DNA of 64,000 nucleotides from Centroberyx gerrardi (GCF_048128805.1 NC_136015.1:25877903-25941902), one strand, 5' to 3'; counted from the stretch's first letter, positions 20,710 through 31,950 are shown. Made by a program: numbers and translations. Notes: generated by a model not told the origin, from the sequence alone.

Positions 20710-21084
20710 GTTTTGATGAGGAGGATTTTTGTGGCTTCTGTTGTCATGAAGGACAGCTGTCAGTCATCCAGTGTTCAACTCTCAGGACTATAAACTCTCC
20801 CAGAGCACTGGAGCATGGTGCTGCTGATGCAAAGTGGCTCTCTATGGAAATGCTCTGACTGACTCCAACAGGGACTTGGATTACTCTGATGATGCTGTTT
20901 CTAAATGGATCAATCAATTTAACAAACTCTTGACTAAGCATTTATGTAAGCTACATTTTTACAAACGAACACAAACACAAACAAAAAGTTATTAATCTTG
21001 TAAATTTGGGGCATAAATTGAAGGTTTAGCTAGTTATTACATCAGCTAGCTAATGTTTTACAAACTGAGACTGATTTCGATCAG

Positions 21085-21168
21085 TTTGGGGGTTTTTTTC
21101 ACAGTGAGTGAACAAAACTAATTTGTATTTGTTAATTTATTTCCAATGTAGTTTAATATATTCGTGGT
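21085..21168 (+). pseudogene. Deleted J position of the VA3 unit
   Basis: The J 5' flank (GCTAGCTAATGTTTTACAAA and on) stops near 21,100. After TTTGGGGGTTTTTTTCACAGTG the sequence resumes within the J-C intron close to C, so the J, its RSS and about 500 bp of intron are missing. Confidence 0.6.
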
Positions 21169-21226
21169 TATATGAGCACTCTTTCTGTGCTGATATGCAT
21201 GAGAGGCTTCTTAAAGGGAAGTGAAA
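21169..21226 (+). promoter_or_regulatory. Candidate intronic enhancer block, dead C unit
   Basis: ATATGCAT (21193-21200) and GGAAGTGAAA (21217-21226) are intact, while the E-box is changed from CATATG to TATATG. The 58-bp geometry is kept even though J and most of C are gone. Confidence 0.4.
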
Positions 21227-21370
21227 CAATGTGTGAGTGAGTGACTGGTGGAGCATAAAAACCATCTGACAGAAACTCCTTAAAGGGGAAAATCCACTCT
21301 CACACAGTAAAGGTGTCAAACCGCCTGGTGATTGATTGACAGCTGCAGCCTTCCTGTCCTCTAAGCTGAT

Positions 21371-21412
21371 GAAGGTCACCCTCATGTGCCTGGACAACAA
21401 CAACAGTAACGC
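21371..21412 (+). pseudogene. Remnant of a light-chain C exon
   Basis: Intron sequence ends at CTCTAAGCTGAT and jumps into the exon at about codon 20 (GTCACCCTCATGTGCCTGG, matching ATLMCLAN). After about 40 nt it jumps again to the 3' flank, with AATAAAG at about 21,436. The acceptor, the first 60 nt and over 200 nt of the 3' part are missing. Confidence 0.8.
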
Positions 21413-21819
21413 CGCTATTCTTAATATGTTAAGACAATAAAGACTTTTCCACAAAATCAGTTGTGTCTCCATGCATGGGTATTAATATAAAAATAACAGA
21501 TGTTTTATGTTGCTTTCTTAATGGTAACAGTGGTTCCATTAAATCCACAGAGACTGAGCTTGTCTCAGGGTAAAGTGACTAGGAGTTCACAATTACTGGT
21601 GATAGTTTGAGACAGTTATGTAATGATTATGTAATGCATCGTCACACATCCAGTAAACACATCCACATCCAATAGATGGTGGGCTTGACTGGTATAATGC
21701 TGTATTCATATGATGGTAAACAAAAAAAACAGAATCAGAATCAAATGTATTTGTTGCATAATTTTATATTGCCTTTCTTGTGCTTTATTATAATAATTGT
21801 CTTGCCTCTAGTGCAGTGG

Positions 21820-21975
21820 AGGGAGAGAGACGTGGCTTTGCTGAGAGTTTATTTACAAATGTGTTGCTGTTCTTGTCGCCCTCTAGTGGTCAGAAAATGT
21901 CACTTATTGCAGCTTTAAATCATGTTGGGTTGCACCATTAGAAATGTGCTCTATAAATACATTTGATTTGACCAT
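21820..21975. repeat. Interspersed repeat with LINE/SINE-type 3' tail
   Basis: CGCCCTCTAGTGGTCA, then TGCAGCTTTAAAT, then GTGCTCTATAAATACATTTGATTTGA. These are stock elements of fish interspersed repeats (from memory). Confidence 0.45.
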
Positions 21976-22099
21976 TTTGTACAAAGTTTCTTTCATACAC
22001 AGTCAGATGTTCATCATCAGATGTTTCAGGGTCCATAACTTCTACTTAGAGTAGTTGTTTGACTGTTTATGTGTGTGTGTGTGTGTGTGTTCTGAGAGA

Positions 22100-22690
22100 G
22101 AGAAAAAGACATGTTTGTTTTGAATTTAATGGTGTTGTGTATATTCTTGATGAGGTGTGCTCTATGATTAATATTTGTGTATTTTAATTCATTTTTGCAT
22201 TGTATGCTGAAATTTTATCTTCTGTAATGAATTTAAATAAAAGTCTTTCTATGCAGTTATAGATTTGAATTACTTACTGAAAATATTTCATACTGTTACT
22301 CCAAGGATCCAGATCACCTCACCTCATTGATTGACAAAACATGAATGATAATACAAACTACTACTACATATTAGTCTAAATTATAAATTCACTCTTAGTT
22401 TCATATAGAGAAATTAAGTCATATTTCCTCATTGCCGATTTAATTATTGTAGGAAAACACTTCACATATATATATAATATATATATTTTTTGCCTGTCAA
22501 TCAACTGATGCGTCGCCCACTGCGCTCCAATGGGCCGGCCGCCACGGACTGTTGGGGAGTTTAAACTCTAACAATGCAACATATTTTATAAGCTTATCAT
22601 ATGTTTTGCATCTTATTCTGCAAAGTATAAGTTACATAACTATATATAACTATAACTATATAACTAGTTAATAGATATAACTATATATAA
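22100..22690. other. Spacer between the dead C unit and VA4
   Basis: AT-rich, with a TA-repeat stretch near 22,470 and short (TATAACTA)-like repeats near 22,640-22,700. No gene seen. Confidence 0.45.
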
Positions 22691-22699
22691 CTAGTAACT

Positions 22700-22850
22700 A
22701 CAGCCGTCAGATAAATGTAGTGGAGGAAAAAGTAGAAAGTCTCACAAAATGGAAATACTCAAGTAAAGTGCCACAACCTCAAAATTGTACTTAAGTACAG
22801 TACTTGAGTAAATATACTTAGTTACTTTCCACCTCTGCATAATAGTAAAA
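22700..22850. mobile_element. Short non-autonomous repeat (MITE-like)
   Basis: GTGGAGGAAAAAGTAGAAAG at the start and TACTTGAGTAAATATACTTA plus TTACTTTCCACCTCTG at the end. The ends are complementary in part, and the sequence is a very common fish repeat by recollection. Confidence 0.5.
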
Positions 22851-22918
22851 AGACAATAACATTTCATATCAGAAAATAATTTCCACAGAAACAGGGTGAG
22901 TTGTTCCCTGTTGGGATG

Positions 22919-22920
<2 letters not shown>

Positions 22921-22954
<34 letters not shown>
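22921..22954. repeat. (GT)n microsatellite 3' of VA4
   Basis: About 17 GT units. Confidence 0.92.
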
Positions 22955-22956
<2 letters not shown>

Positions 22957-23023
22957 TCAGTGAACTGTATCAGTTCCTGCAGTAGCTTCCAGCTGCAGCA
23001 GTCAGTTCAGTCTGACTGAGGGA

Positions 23024-23051
23024 GGTTTTTGTACGACGCTTTATCACTGTG
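23024..23051 (-). other. 12-RSS of VA4
   Basis: Heptamer 23045-23051, nonamer 23024-23032, minus strand. Confidence 0.93.
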
Positions 23052-23534
23052 TGAACAGAGCTTGACTGTTGATATTGTGGTAACTCTGACAGTAGTAAAC
23101 TGTTGCATCTTCAGCCTGGACTCCACTGATGGTCAGAGTGAAGTCAGTCCCTGATCCACTGCCTGTAAAACGAGCTGGAATCCCTGATGCTCTCTGATTA
23201 GCATAGTAAATGAGGAGTTTAGGAGTTTCTCCATCTCTCTGTTGGTACCAGGATAAAAGATGGATGCTGCCCGAATTATAAACCTTGGGACTGGTTCGAC
23301 AGCTGATGGTGACGGAGCCTCCCGGAGCAGACCTCACTGCTCCAGGCTGAGTCACTGTGACCTGGCCTCTGGACTCTGAGGATACAGAGACAAAAACATA
23401 AACCACCGTCATGGTTTTCTCCGCTTCATTTCAGAGGGACGGATGTTCATAGAGGAGAGGAGTTTGATTCTCTGGACTTTACCTGTGAAGCAGCAGCAGA
23501 GGAGAGTCCAGATGAGGATGGAGATCAAAGTCAT
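23052..23534 (-). CDS. VA4: Ig light-chain variable segment, intact
   Basis: Leader exon 23483-23534, V exon 23052-23375. CDR1 [16 protein letters not shown]3 [14 protein letters not shown] framework change gives EDATVYYC. The octamer-like box is at 23652-23659. It faces J5 across about 550 bp. The VA-linked 3' block is absent here. Confidence 0.92.
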
Positions 23535-24044
23535 GTTTTGATGAGGAGGATTTCTGTGGCTTCTGTTGTCATGAAGGACAGCTGTCAGTCATCCAGTGTT
23601 CAACTCTCAGGACTATAAACTCTCCCAGAGCACTGGAGCATGGTGCTGCTGATGCAAAGTGGCTCTCTATGGAAATGCTCTGACTGACTCCAACAGGGAC
23701 TTGGATTACTCTGATGATGCTGTTTCTAAATGGATCAATCAATTTAACAAACTCTTGACTAAGAATAGATCTAAGCTAATCTCGTGTTGATATATTAAAA
23801 AAGGCCCTTTTAACAGTTTATTCTGTCTTGTTCTGGTTTACTGCTAGAGAAATAAATATCACTACCAAATAAAATAATACATTTAAAAATATATAAACCA
23901 AAAGTGACAAATGTTGGAAATTTGTGGCATAGTTTGATATTTTTTCTAGTTATTATGTCAACTAGCAAGATTTTACAAACTGAGAGTGATTCTGGTGAGT
24001 TTGTTGTTGTCAAAGTGAGAGAGCCGTGTCTCTCTAGAGTGAGA

Positions 24045-24083
24045 GGTTTTTGTACGGCGGCTCAATGAGTTTGTATCACTGTG
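24045..24083 (+). other. 23-RSS of J5
   Basis: GGTTTTTGT (24045-24053), 23-bp spacer, CACTGTG (24077-24083). Confidence 0.92.
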
Positions 24084-24121
24084 GTTGACTTTTGGTGGAG
24101 GAACCAGACTGGATGTTGACT
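24084..24121 (+). CDS. J5 joining segment, orphan, altered 3' end
   Basis: Reads [12 protein letters not shown] and ends GTTGACT|GTAAGTATC, where all other J segments end GTTGGAA|GTAAGT. Phase 1 is kept, but the split codon becomes TGT (Cys) when spliced to a C exon starting GTGATGTC. The intron after it is unrelated to other J-C introns, and its own C exon appears lost. The next plus-strand C is C3, 5.7 kb away beyond VA5 and J6. Confidence 0.85.
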
Positions 24122-25140
24122 GTAAGTATCTTTAATTTCTCCATGATCTCATATTCAATATCCATTCTATTTTCAGTCAATAAATGTAGGCCTTACTTGA
24201 AGATATTGCTGTTTAGATTTGGAATTTAATATTATTTCAGCGATCACTAAACTCTTCATGTCTCCTAATTTAAACTAAAACCACACTAATGAAAAACTGT
24301 TTGGTTGCACTGAAAATGATTTTTAACTGTTTGTAGATTCTTGTCTTTTAAGTTTTTCCTACAAAATGGATTTGGTTAATGTAGATAATATTTTGATTTT
24401 ATCGTTTTGTCTATTGACAAAGACTTCCTCTTTAAGACTGAAAGAAAATGTTCTTGAAATTTTTAAATGTAGAGCCTACTGTTGCCAAAAAAAATCTCCT
24501 ATGTTCTGCAAAGCATTTATTAAGTTTATTATATGTTTCACTAAAACATTCTATCAGTCTAATAATTTTAATGACATGCGACATCTTCATTAGCGTCAAT
24601 GAATATCATATCATATCAATGTATAATTTCAATCACATACTGTAGTACAAGGATTAATTAGGTGAGTTGACAAAACTATTTCTGTAACTGCCTTTTTCAG
24701 TCATGAAGCCTGTTTGCTGCCCTGGTTCATTAGTGAAACCTGCGTAAATGAGTAGAGCAAACGCACAACATATCTTACGACTTACTGGTTTCAGCAAAGA
24801 AGTCTGGAAGATAAAAAGTAAAAAGACTCACACTCTTGCTCCAGTGCAGAATTTGTAATTATCAAATACTGAAATTTAAGTTTAATAATTAAAATGTATG
24901 CATTGGAGCAGGAGTGTGTGGTTTTTATCTTCAGTAGTGAAACCTGTCTGTTGCCATGGTTCAGTAGTGATGCCTGTCTGTTTTCATGGTTCCTGAGCTC
25001 AGAGAGGGAAGTGAAACATTGAAGATCAGTTTCATCCAATCTCTCCCACTGCTGAGTCTTCTGAGAAAGATCCTCAGAACTAGCAGCCTCCTCTCCCCTC
25101 CATTTTGTTGACCTATAATCAATAGGATTTACAGTTTATT
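24122..25140. other. Unique sequence after J5
   Basis: No C exon is present. It contains an imperfect inverted repeat (24809-24931), two 30-bp direct repeats (about 24935-24994) and a GGAAGTGAAA motif (25007-25016) like that of the enhancer block. From about 25,140 the C 3' flank resumes (CT tract, then ACAATAAAGATC at about 25,340). Confidence 0.55.
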
Positions 25141-25165
25141 TTCCCCTGTATGAACGTGTTTTATC

Positions 25166-25170
<5 letters not shown>

Positions 25171-25230
<60 letters not shown>

Positions 25231-25260
25231 CCTCTCTCTCTCTTTCTCTCTCTCTCTCTC
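25171..25260. repeat. (CT)n tract, relic of a C 3' UTR
   Basis: Same position relative to the poly(A) context as the CT tracts after C2, C3 and C4, although the C exon itself is missing. Confidence 0.8.
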
Positions 25261-25659
25261 ACCAGACTCATTACATCTTTAAAAATTAAAAAAGTTATGT
25301 TTTCCTGCTTGCAGATATGATTCTTGATATGTTAAGACAATAAAGATCTGTTTACCAACTCAGCTGTGTTTCCATGGATATTATTATTATATTATTCATT
25401 AACTCTGTGACAGAAACATGAAAGTGATTATGTTTACCTGTGATATCCTAAAGATAGGCAGGAGCTAGGTGTGGATGTTAAGATGAAAGGAGGCAATTTT
25501 AATTTCCATTTCTTATCACTCTTTGCATGACTGCAGTAAAATTGCTCTCATGTATTGTTTGGAAATTTCTCTCTATGGTTACACGTAGATAGATAATCCA
25601 ATGTTTTAACCCAATGATCCCTCATTACTAAAGTATCCTATTGGTAAATCCTCTGCCTG

Positions 25660-25930
25660 TATCAAGTTTATAATGTATCCAGAAAATATGCTGAATCTTT
25701 GTAATAAATCTACAAAAGTAGTAAGAGCATTTTCAGGAGTAGAAATAAAAAGCAGGATATCATCAGCATAAAGTGATATAACATGAGTGTGAACTTAAGG
25801 TTTGACCCCTGAAATATTTACATGTCATCCTTCTGTCTGTGCAAAGGGCTCAAGCACTGAGGCAAATAAAAAGGATGACAACAGACACCCTTGGTGTGTC
25901 CCCCTTTCCAAGTAAAAGCTAGAAGACTTC
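25660..25930 (-). mobile_element. L1-like LINE fossil, copy 3
   Basis: Minus-strand sequence matches copies 2 and 4, including the region that encodes the YADD-type box near 25,760. Confidence 0.55.
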
Positions 25931-26059
25931 CTTAAAAATTAAAAGGAAAAATGATCACTAACAGAATGTTGTTCAGTTTTCTGAGGCTGAATGAATCACA
26001 ACAAGTCTAGTGTGTGTTTGTGTTTGGACTGAACCAGTCTTCCCAGTCTTGGGAAGGAC

Positions 26060-26578
26060 ACATAAAACCTTCAAAACAAGTATAAAACACCAACACGAGG
26101 ACGCCAAACTCTCACTGCCGGTCGCTGCGTGCGCATGCCAGTGAGCAGGTCGGAAATGTATTTAGGAGTTAAACCATTTAGGGCCTTGTAAACAAGCAGT
26201 AATACTTTGAAATCAATTGTATACTGTACCGGGAGCCAGTGAAGTGTTCTCAGTACAGGAGTAATGTGTTCTATTTTCCTAGTCCCAGTTAGCACTCTGG
26301 CTGCAGCATTCTGGATGAGCTGGAGCCTACCTACTGTCTTTTTGGGAAGTCCTGCAAAAAGGGCATTACAGTAATCTAATCTGCTGGAAATAAATGCATG
26401 GACCAGTTTTTCAGAGTCAGACTGGGACAGGAAGCTCCTAAGTTTGGAAATGTTTTTTAAATGATAAAAGGCTGTCTTCGTAATATTGGTGATGTGATGC
26501 TGGAAGTTAAGATTGGCGTCCATAATAACACCCAGGTTTCTGACATGCTCACTGTGCTTTAGAGACAATGATGACAAC
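26060..26578 (-). mobile_element. LINE (L2/Rex-like) C-terminal fragment
   Basis: One open frame of 169 residues with NLGVIMDANLNFQHHI, LVHAFISSRLDYCNALFAGL, LIQNAAARVLTGT and LRTLHWLPVQYTIDFK. This is the canonical order of the post-polymerase region of such LINEs. It joins directly to the VA-linked block at about 26,600. Confidence 0.88.
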
Positions 26579-26599
26579 ATGGATAGGATCTCCTGCCTT

Positions 26600-26757
26600 T
26601 GTCAGGACAGCTTACTTTGCTAGATGTTGTTGTGCTTTTAATGGGTCTGATTGGGCTTCTTCACTGGAACTGTCCTCTTCATTTGGGGGAACTTTCAGGT
26701 TGTTGAGGTGGGAGGTGGGCTGTTTTAACTTCAGAAGGAAAACTGGTAGAGACACTA
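26600..26757. repeat. VA-linked conserved block, copy 4 (partial)
   Basis: The outer half is lost at the LINE junction. Confidence 0.55.
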
Positions 26758-26839
26758 TGAACCACATCAAAATGGCAGGATAGGAGACAGTAGTTATCCA
26801 CCCCCTAATGATGTTGACCCTGAACCCCTATCCCATCCC

Positions 26840-27600
26840 ATTCATATCCTAGTGTTCATTAGTAGGGCTAGACAAACCAGCACTATGTTGAGGCCAGGTT
26901 TCAGGTCTGTAAATCCAGCTAATCTGATCAGTATCCCCCTCCAAAACACAACTGCAGTTGCTTCAAAAACTGTTGCTATCAAGTTAATGTTACAGAAAGT
27001 GAGATCCTTGAACAACAAATCTTTTATCTGCAATGATTTAATCACTTCACAAAATGTAGACCTCCTGATGCGGATCTGGCTTAAACCAAAAGACGACTGT
27101 GCTCTAAATGAAGCTCCCAGTTATCCACGTTTTTATTTTTTCCCGCCTAGATTACTGCATTTCATTATACTCCACCCTCAATAAGAAAAACCTTTTACAT
27201 TTACAATTAGTCCAAAATGCAGCAGCCAGGCTTTTCACTTGTACAAGAAGAACAGAACACATCACCCCAATCTTAGCCTCTCTTCATTGGCTACTCATTA
27301 GTTTTAGAATTGATTTTAAGATTTTATTGATTACTTTCAAGTGTGAAAGTAATGGCTCGGTCTAGCTCCCTCTGACATCACAGACCTTTTAACCCCGTAT
27401 GAACCAGAGGGCAGCCTGAGATCCTCCGGCAAGGCCCTTCTGGCAGTTCCTAGGTGGAGGCTGAAGACACTAGGTGGTCGTGCTTTTGCTATTAGGGCCC
27501 CTTCCCATTGGAACTGCCTGCCTGAGGATATCAGGAGGGCAAAGCGGCCTCCTTCAAATCCCTTCTTAAAACTCACTTTTTGAGACTTGCTTTTAAAACC
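26840..27600 (+). mobile_element. Internally deleted LINE fragment
   Basis: The first part (LNNKSFICNDLITSQNVDLL) resembles the start of the LINE endonuclease domain. From about 27,130 it reads as the C-terminal region (RLDYCISLYSTLNKKNLLHL, LVQNAAARLF). The polymerase is missing, so a large internal deletion is inferred. Confidence 0.75.
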
Positions 27601-27773
27601 TGATTCATTGCTTTTGTGTTCTTTTGTTTTTACATTTGCATATCTCATGTTGTTTTAATTCAATTCTTACTTTCTGTTGTTTTTCTGATTGTTAATCTAG
27701 TCTTTGTAAAGCAGTCTGTTTTTAAAGTTATTATTATTATTATTGTTATTATTATAAATTCTCAGCAGACACG

Positions 27774-27775
<2 letters not shown>

Positions 27776-27829
<54 letters not shown>
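27776..27829. repeat. (GT)n microsatellite 3' of VA5
   Basis: About 26 GT units. Confidence 0.93.
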
Positions 27830-27830
<1 letters not shown>

Positions 27831-27896
27831 CAGTGAACTGTATCAGTCCCTGCAGTAGCTTCCAGCTGCAGCAGTCAGTTCAGTCTGACTGAGGGA

Positions 27897-27924
27897 GGTT
27901 TTTGTACGACGCTTTATCACTGTG
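27897..27924 (-). other. 12-RSS of VA5
   Basis: Heptamer 27918-27924, nonamer 27897-27905, minus strand. Confidence 0.93.
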
Positions 27925-28398
27925 TGAACACATACTGACTGTTGATATAGTGGAGACTCTGACAGTAGTAAACTGCTGCATCTTCAGCCTGGACTCCACT
28001 GATGGTCAGAGTGAAGTCAGTCCCTGATCCACTGCCTGTAAAACGACCTGGAATCCCTGATGCTCGAGTATTAACCAAGTAAATGAGAAGTTTAGGAGTT
28101 TCTCCATCTCTCTGTTGGTACCAGGCTAAATAGGTACTACCATGAACCTGCTGACTGGTTCGACAGCTGATGGTGACGGAGCCTCCCAGAGCAGAGCTCA
28201 CTGCTCCAGGCTGAGTCACTGTGACCTGGCCTCTGGACTCTGAGGATACAGAGACAAAAACATAAACCACCGTCATGGTTTTCTCCGCTTCATTTCAGAG
28301 GGACGGATGTTCATAGAGGAGAGGAGTTTGATTCTCTGGACTTTACCTGTGAAGCAGCAGCAGAGGAGAGTCCAGATGAGGATGGAGATCAAAGTCAT
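27925..28398 (-). CDS. VA5: Ig light-chain variable segment, intact
   Basis: Leader exon 28347-28398, V exon 27925-28239. It has the shortest CDR1 of the VA family ([11 protein letters not shown]) and CDR3 [17 protein letters not shown] replaces APGG in framework 1. The octamer-like box is at 28516-28523. It faces J6 about 550 bp away. With J6 and C3 it forms the most complete VA-J-C unit of the right arm. Confidence 0.93.
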
Positions 28399-28911
28399 GT
28401 TTTGATGAGGAGGATTTCTGTGGCTTCTGTTGTCATGAAGGACAGCTGTCAGTCATCCAGTGTTCAACTCTCAGGACTATAAACTCTCCCAGAGCACTGG
28501 AGCATGGTGCTGCTGATGCAAAGTGGCTCTCTATGGAAATGCTCTGACTGACTCCAACAGGGACTTGGATTACTCTGATGATGCTGTTTCTAAATGGATC
28601 AATCAATTTAACAAACTCTTGATTAACAATGCATCCAATGTAATTAATATGTAGATTTGGCTTGATGTCTATAAACAAGTGTTTTTCAAGAATTTATTTT
28701 GTCTTGTTTAAGTTCAATGCTAGAGAAATAAATATCACTACAAGACAAATTTAACAGTATACAAACCAAAAGTGATTAATTTTGGAATGTTGTGCTATTT
28801 GTGATAATTTAGCTAGTTATTACATGAGCTAGCTAGGTTTTACAAATTCAGCCTGATTTTGGTGAGTTTGTTGTTGTCAAAGTGAGAGAGCCGTGTCTCT
28901 CTAGAGTGAGA

Positions 28912-28950
28912 GGTTTTTGTACGGCGGCTCAATGAGTTTGTATCACTGTG
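28912..28950 (+). other. 23-RSS of J6
   Basis: GGTTTTTGT (28912-28920), 23-bp spacer, CACTGTG (28944-28950). Confidence 0.92.
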
Positions 28951-28988
28951 GTACACTTTTGGTGGAGGAACCAGACTGGATGTTGGAA
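28951..28988 (+). CDS. J6 joining segment
   Basis: Reads [12 protein letters not shown], identical in protein to J2. GTAAGT donor. C3 follows after an 852-bp intron. Confidence 0.9.
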
Positions 28989-29625
28989 GTAAGTTTCTGC
29001 ACAAATTTTAAACATCATATAATTTATTAAGGCTTTTATTCCTGTGTCTGAATTTTAGAAGTAGATATAAATATCCAGTGTGTTGACTTACATCACTTAC
29101 AGTAGCTTTCTTTTCTCTGTTTCTCTCCTTAACCATGGAGTCTAACTTACAGCTGCTTGACTACACTTTTGTTTTTACACATTGTAGACATACTGTGAAA
29201 AGTCAACAACTTGACCTTTAGAAAAGATGAATGAAAAACATTACTACTTTCCAAAATTGCTTTTTAATCTTCAGTTTTCACTTAAATGATTGTTGACAAC
29301 TTGCGATTATTTGAAAATGTAGACAAATGTCTCATTTTGTCGCTTCAAGTAGGCGTACGGTTTCAAAAGCTATTTCGACATTTTCTAATTTTATGGTGAT
29401 GTTTTTTTTTGGCTTATACTTTACAGAAACACAGAGTTATGTTTCAACAAACCTCAAGAAAAAAATCCTATTTAAAAATGTATTTGTAATCCAATTTGTT
29501 TGCAATTTTTCCAGTTTCTAGTTTAATTTAAAATACAGTTAGAAATGTTTGCTGATTTAGATGAGAAATTTTAAAATGTATCCAAATCTATGCTCCTTTA
29601 TTATGTAGTTTGATATATTCGTGGT

Positions 29626-29683
29626 CATATGAGGACTCTTTCTGTGCTGATATGCATGAGAGGCTTCTTAAAGGGAAGTGAAA
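29626..29683 (+). promoter_or_regulatory. Candidate intronic enhancer block, C3 unit
   Basis: CATATG (29626-29631), ATATGCAT (29650-29657), GGAAGTGAAA (29674-29683), all intact. Confidence 0.5.
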
Positions 29684-29840
29684 CAATGTGTGAGTGAGTG
29701 ACTGGTGGAGCATAAAAAGCATCTGACAGAAAGTCCTTAAAGGGGAAAATCCACTCTCACACAGTAAAGGTGTCAAACCGCCCAGTGATTGATTGACAGC
29801 CGCAGCCTTCCTGTCCTCTAAGCTGATCGGTGTCTCCTAG

Positions 29841-30172
29841 GTGATGTCCGTCCCACCCTGACGGTGCTGCCCCCCTCCAGCGTGGAGCTGCAGCAGGGGA
29901 AGGCCACGCTCATGTGCCTGGCCAACAAGGGCTTCCCCTCAGACTGGAGGCTGGCCTGGAAGGTGGACGGCAGCAGCAGCAGCAGCAGCAGCTGGGAGGA
30001 GAGCAGGAGCCCCGGGGTGCCGGAGAAGGACGGCCGCTACAGCTGGAGCAGCACCCTGAGGCTCCCTGCAGAGCAGTGGAGGAAGGTGGGCTCTGTGACC
30101 TGTGAGGCCACCCAGGGCTCCCAGTGTCCGCTCTCAGAGACACTGAGGAGAGACCGGTGTTCCCAGTCCTGA
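29841..30172 (+). CDS. C3: Ig light-chain constant exon with an extra cysteine
   Basis: 332 nt, with the same C26/C88 pair, W40 and terminal RDRCSQS as C1. Differences are P for L in GVPEKDG, EQW for DRW, and Ser96 changed to Cys in GSQCPLSE. The last gives a third free cysteine near the end of the domain. The seven-serine run is kept. Confidence 0.93.
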
Positions 30173-30239
30173 CCTGACTCACTGGGACTTTTGCTACTGG
30201 TTTTACTCTGCTACTGCTCTCAGTCTGCACTCAGTACTG

Positions 30240-30240
<1 letters not shown>

Positions 30241-30283
<43 letters not shown>
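30241..30283. repeat. (CT)n tract in C3 3' UTR
   Basis: About 21 CT units, shorter than after C2 and C4. Confidence 0.93.
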
Positions 30284-30287
<4 letters not shown>

Positions 30288-30348
30288 ATCTTTAAATAGT
30301 AATGTTTTCTTGCTCGCAGTAATGCCAATGTTCTTGATATGTTAAGAC

Positions 30349-30354
30349 AATAAA
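30349..30354 (+). terminator. Polyadenylation signal of C3
   Basis: AATAAA in the context TTAAGACAATAAATAC. Confidence 0.55.
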
Positions 30355-30809
30355 TACTTTTTCACCAAATCAGTTGTGTTTCCATAGATATTATTATAAA
30401 AATATCAGATATCCTTTGAAGCTGTCTTAATGGTAACAGTGGTTCCGTTAAATCCACAGAGACTGAGCTCATCTCAGGGTAAAGTGACTAGGATCGTATA
30501 AATACTGGTGATGATTTGAGAATAAATGATGGGATTATTTAACGTATTGTCACACATTCATTAACTCCGTCAGTGCCACATGAAAGTGATTGTGTTTACC
30601 AGTGGTATCCAAAAGATAGACAGGAGGTAGGTGTGGCTGTAAGGATGAAAGGAATCTATTTTCATTTTTACACATCGCTTGTCACTGCTTTTATGACTGG
30701 AGCAAATTTCTCTGTATGGTTACAAACAAATCCAATGTTTTAACCATTTAAATGGAAAATCGCCCAATGATCTCTCATTACCAAAGTGTCATATTGACAA
30801 GGCCTCTGA

Positions 30810-31080
30810 TTTTGCCAAGTTTATATCGAGAGAAAATGCTGAATTTTTGTAATAAATCTACAAAATGAGTAAGCTACATTTTTAGGATCAGAAATAAGAA
30901 GCAGGATATCATCAGCATAAAGTGATATAACATGAGTGTGATCTCCAGTTTTGACCCCTGAAAAATTTCCATATGAGTTTTCGGTCTCTCCAAAGGGTTC
31001 GAGCACTGAGGCAAATTAAAGTGGTGACAAAGGACACCTTTGACCCTTTCCAAGGGTCCAAAAAGCGACTGTAACACATT
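30810..31080 (-). mobile_element. L1-like LINE fossil, copy 4
   Basis: The minus-strand frame has VISLYADDILLLISD, with the YADD box intact, upstream of a frameshifted remainder. Confidence 0.6.
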
Positions 31081-31379
31081 TGTAAATGCTGAGGCCTGGG
31101 GAATATGATATCATAATTGTATCCATTTTATAAAATTATCCCTCATGAAAAAGGAAGCATCATCACTGACAGAGGGTTGTTCAGTTTTCTGACCTGAGGT
31201 TGAGTGGAGCACAACTCTAGTGTGTGTTTGTGTTTGGACTGAACCAGTCTTCCCAGTCTTGGTTTTGGAGGGTGGAGAAGGAACAGCTGATGGTTGGGAA
31301 GTTGACTTTCAACAGGTTGGAGGTCAGCATGGGGAGATGAAACAAAAACAGAGCTGGATCTGACTCACTGGAAAACATT

Positions 31380-31950
31380 TACATTGAATCTGTTCAACTC
31401 TGAGCTTGGGAGAATTGTTTTACTGAAGGACTCTCAGTATGTTTGTATTCAAATGTTACTTTTGTTGGAGAATTGTAATGATTTTGAAATAAACAATACT
31501 CAATATATTTGACAAAAAAATCCTATATTGAAATCAGAATTAATTTTATGAACACTATGCATTAAATTATATTATTTGACGAGATGAAATTATTTAATGT
31601 AACTTTGCACTGAGATTGTTGAGTTTGTCTGAAAAATAAAAAAAAAAAAATAAAATTTCTGAAGTAGAAAATAACAGTTAAATAATGAAAATCCTCTACA
31701 ATATGTATTATTGAAATTGCTAATTAAGTATCACTGTCTCATAATTTGTATTCAAATATCTAGCTTTATGACAATTGAAATTATATACTTAAAATGTGTT
31801 TGACTTTGAGTAAACTTAGACTCACTGTAACAGTGATACTGTTTCAAACCCTATATCAACAATATAATAATTAAAACTGTATTAAATACAGTGTTTTCGT
31901 GATGAAAATGTAATTTTTGTATGCTGTTATGAACTGTATTTTAGTCAAAC
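31380..31950. other. VB4 3' flank, AT-rich, no gene
   Basis: AT-rich with poly(A) runs. It resembles 15360-15840 and 38910-39190 in places. No feature supported. Confidence 0.5.

Noticed and set aside
27337..27648. 103-residue minus-strand frame
   Set aside because: Antisense of a LINE C-terminal region.
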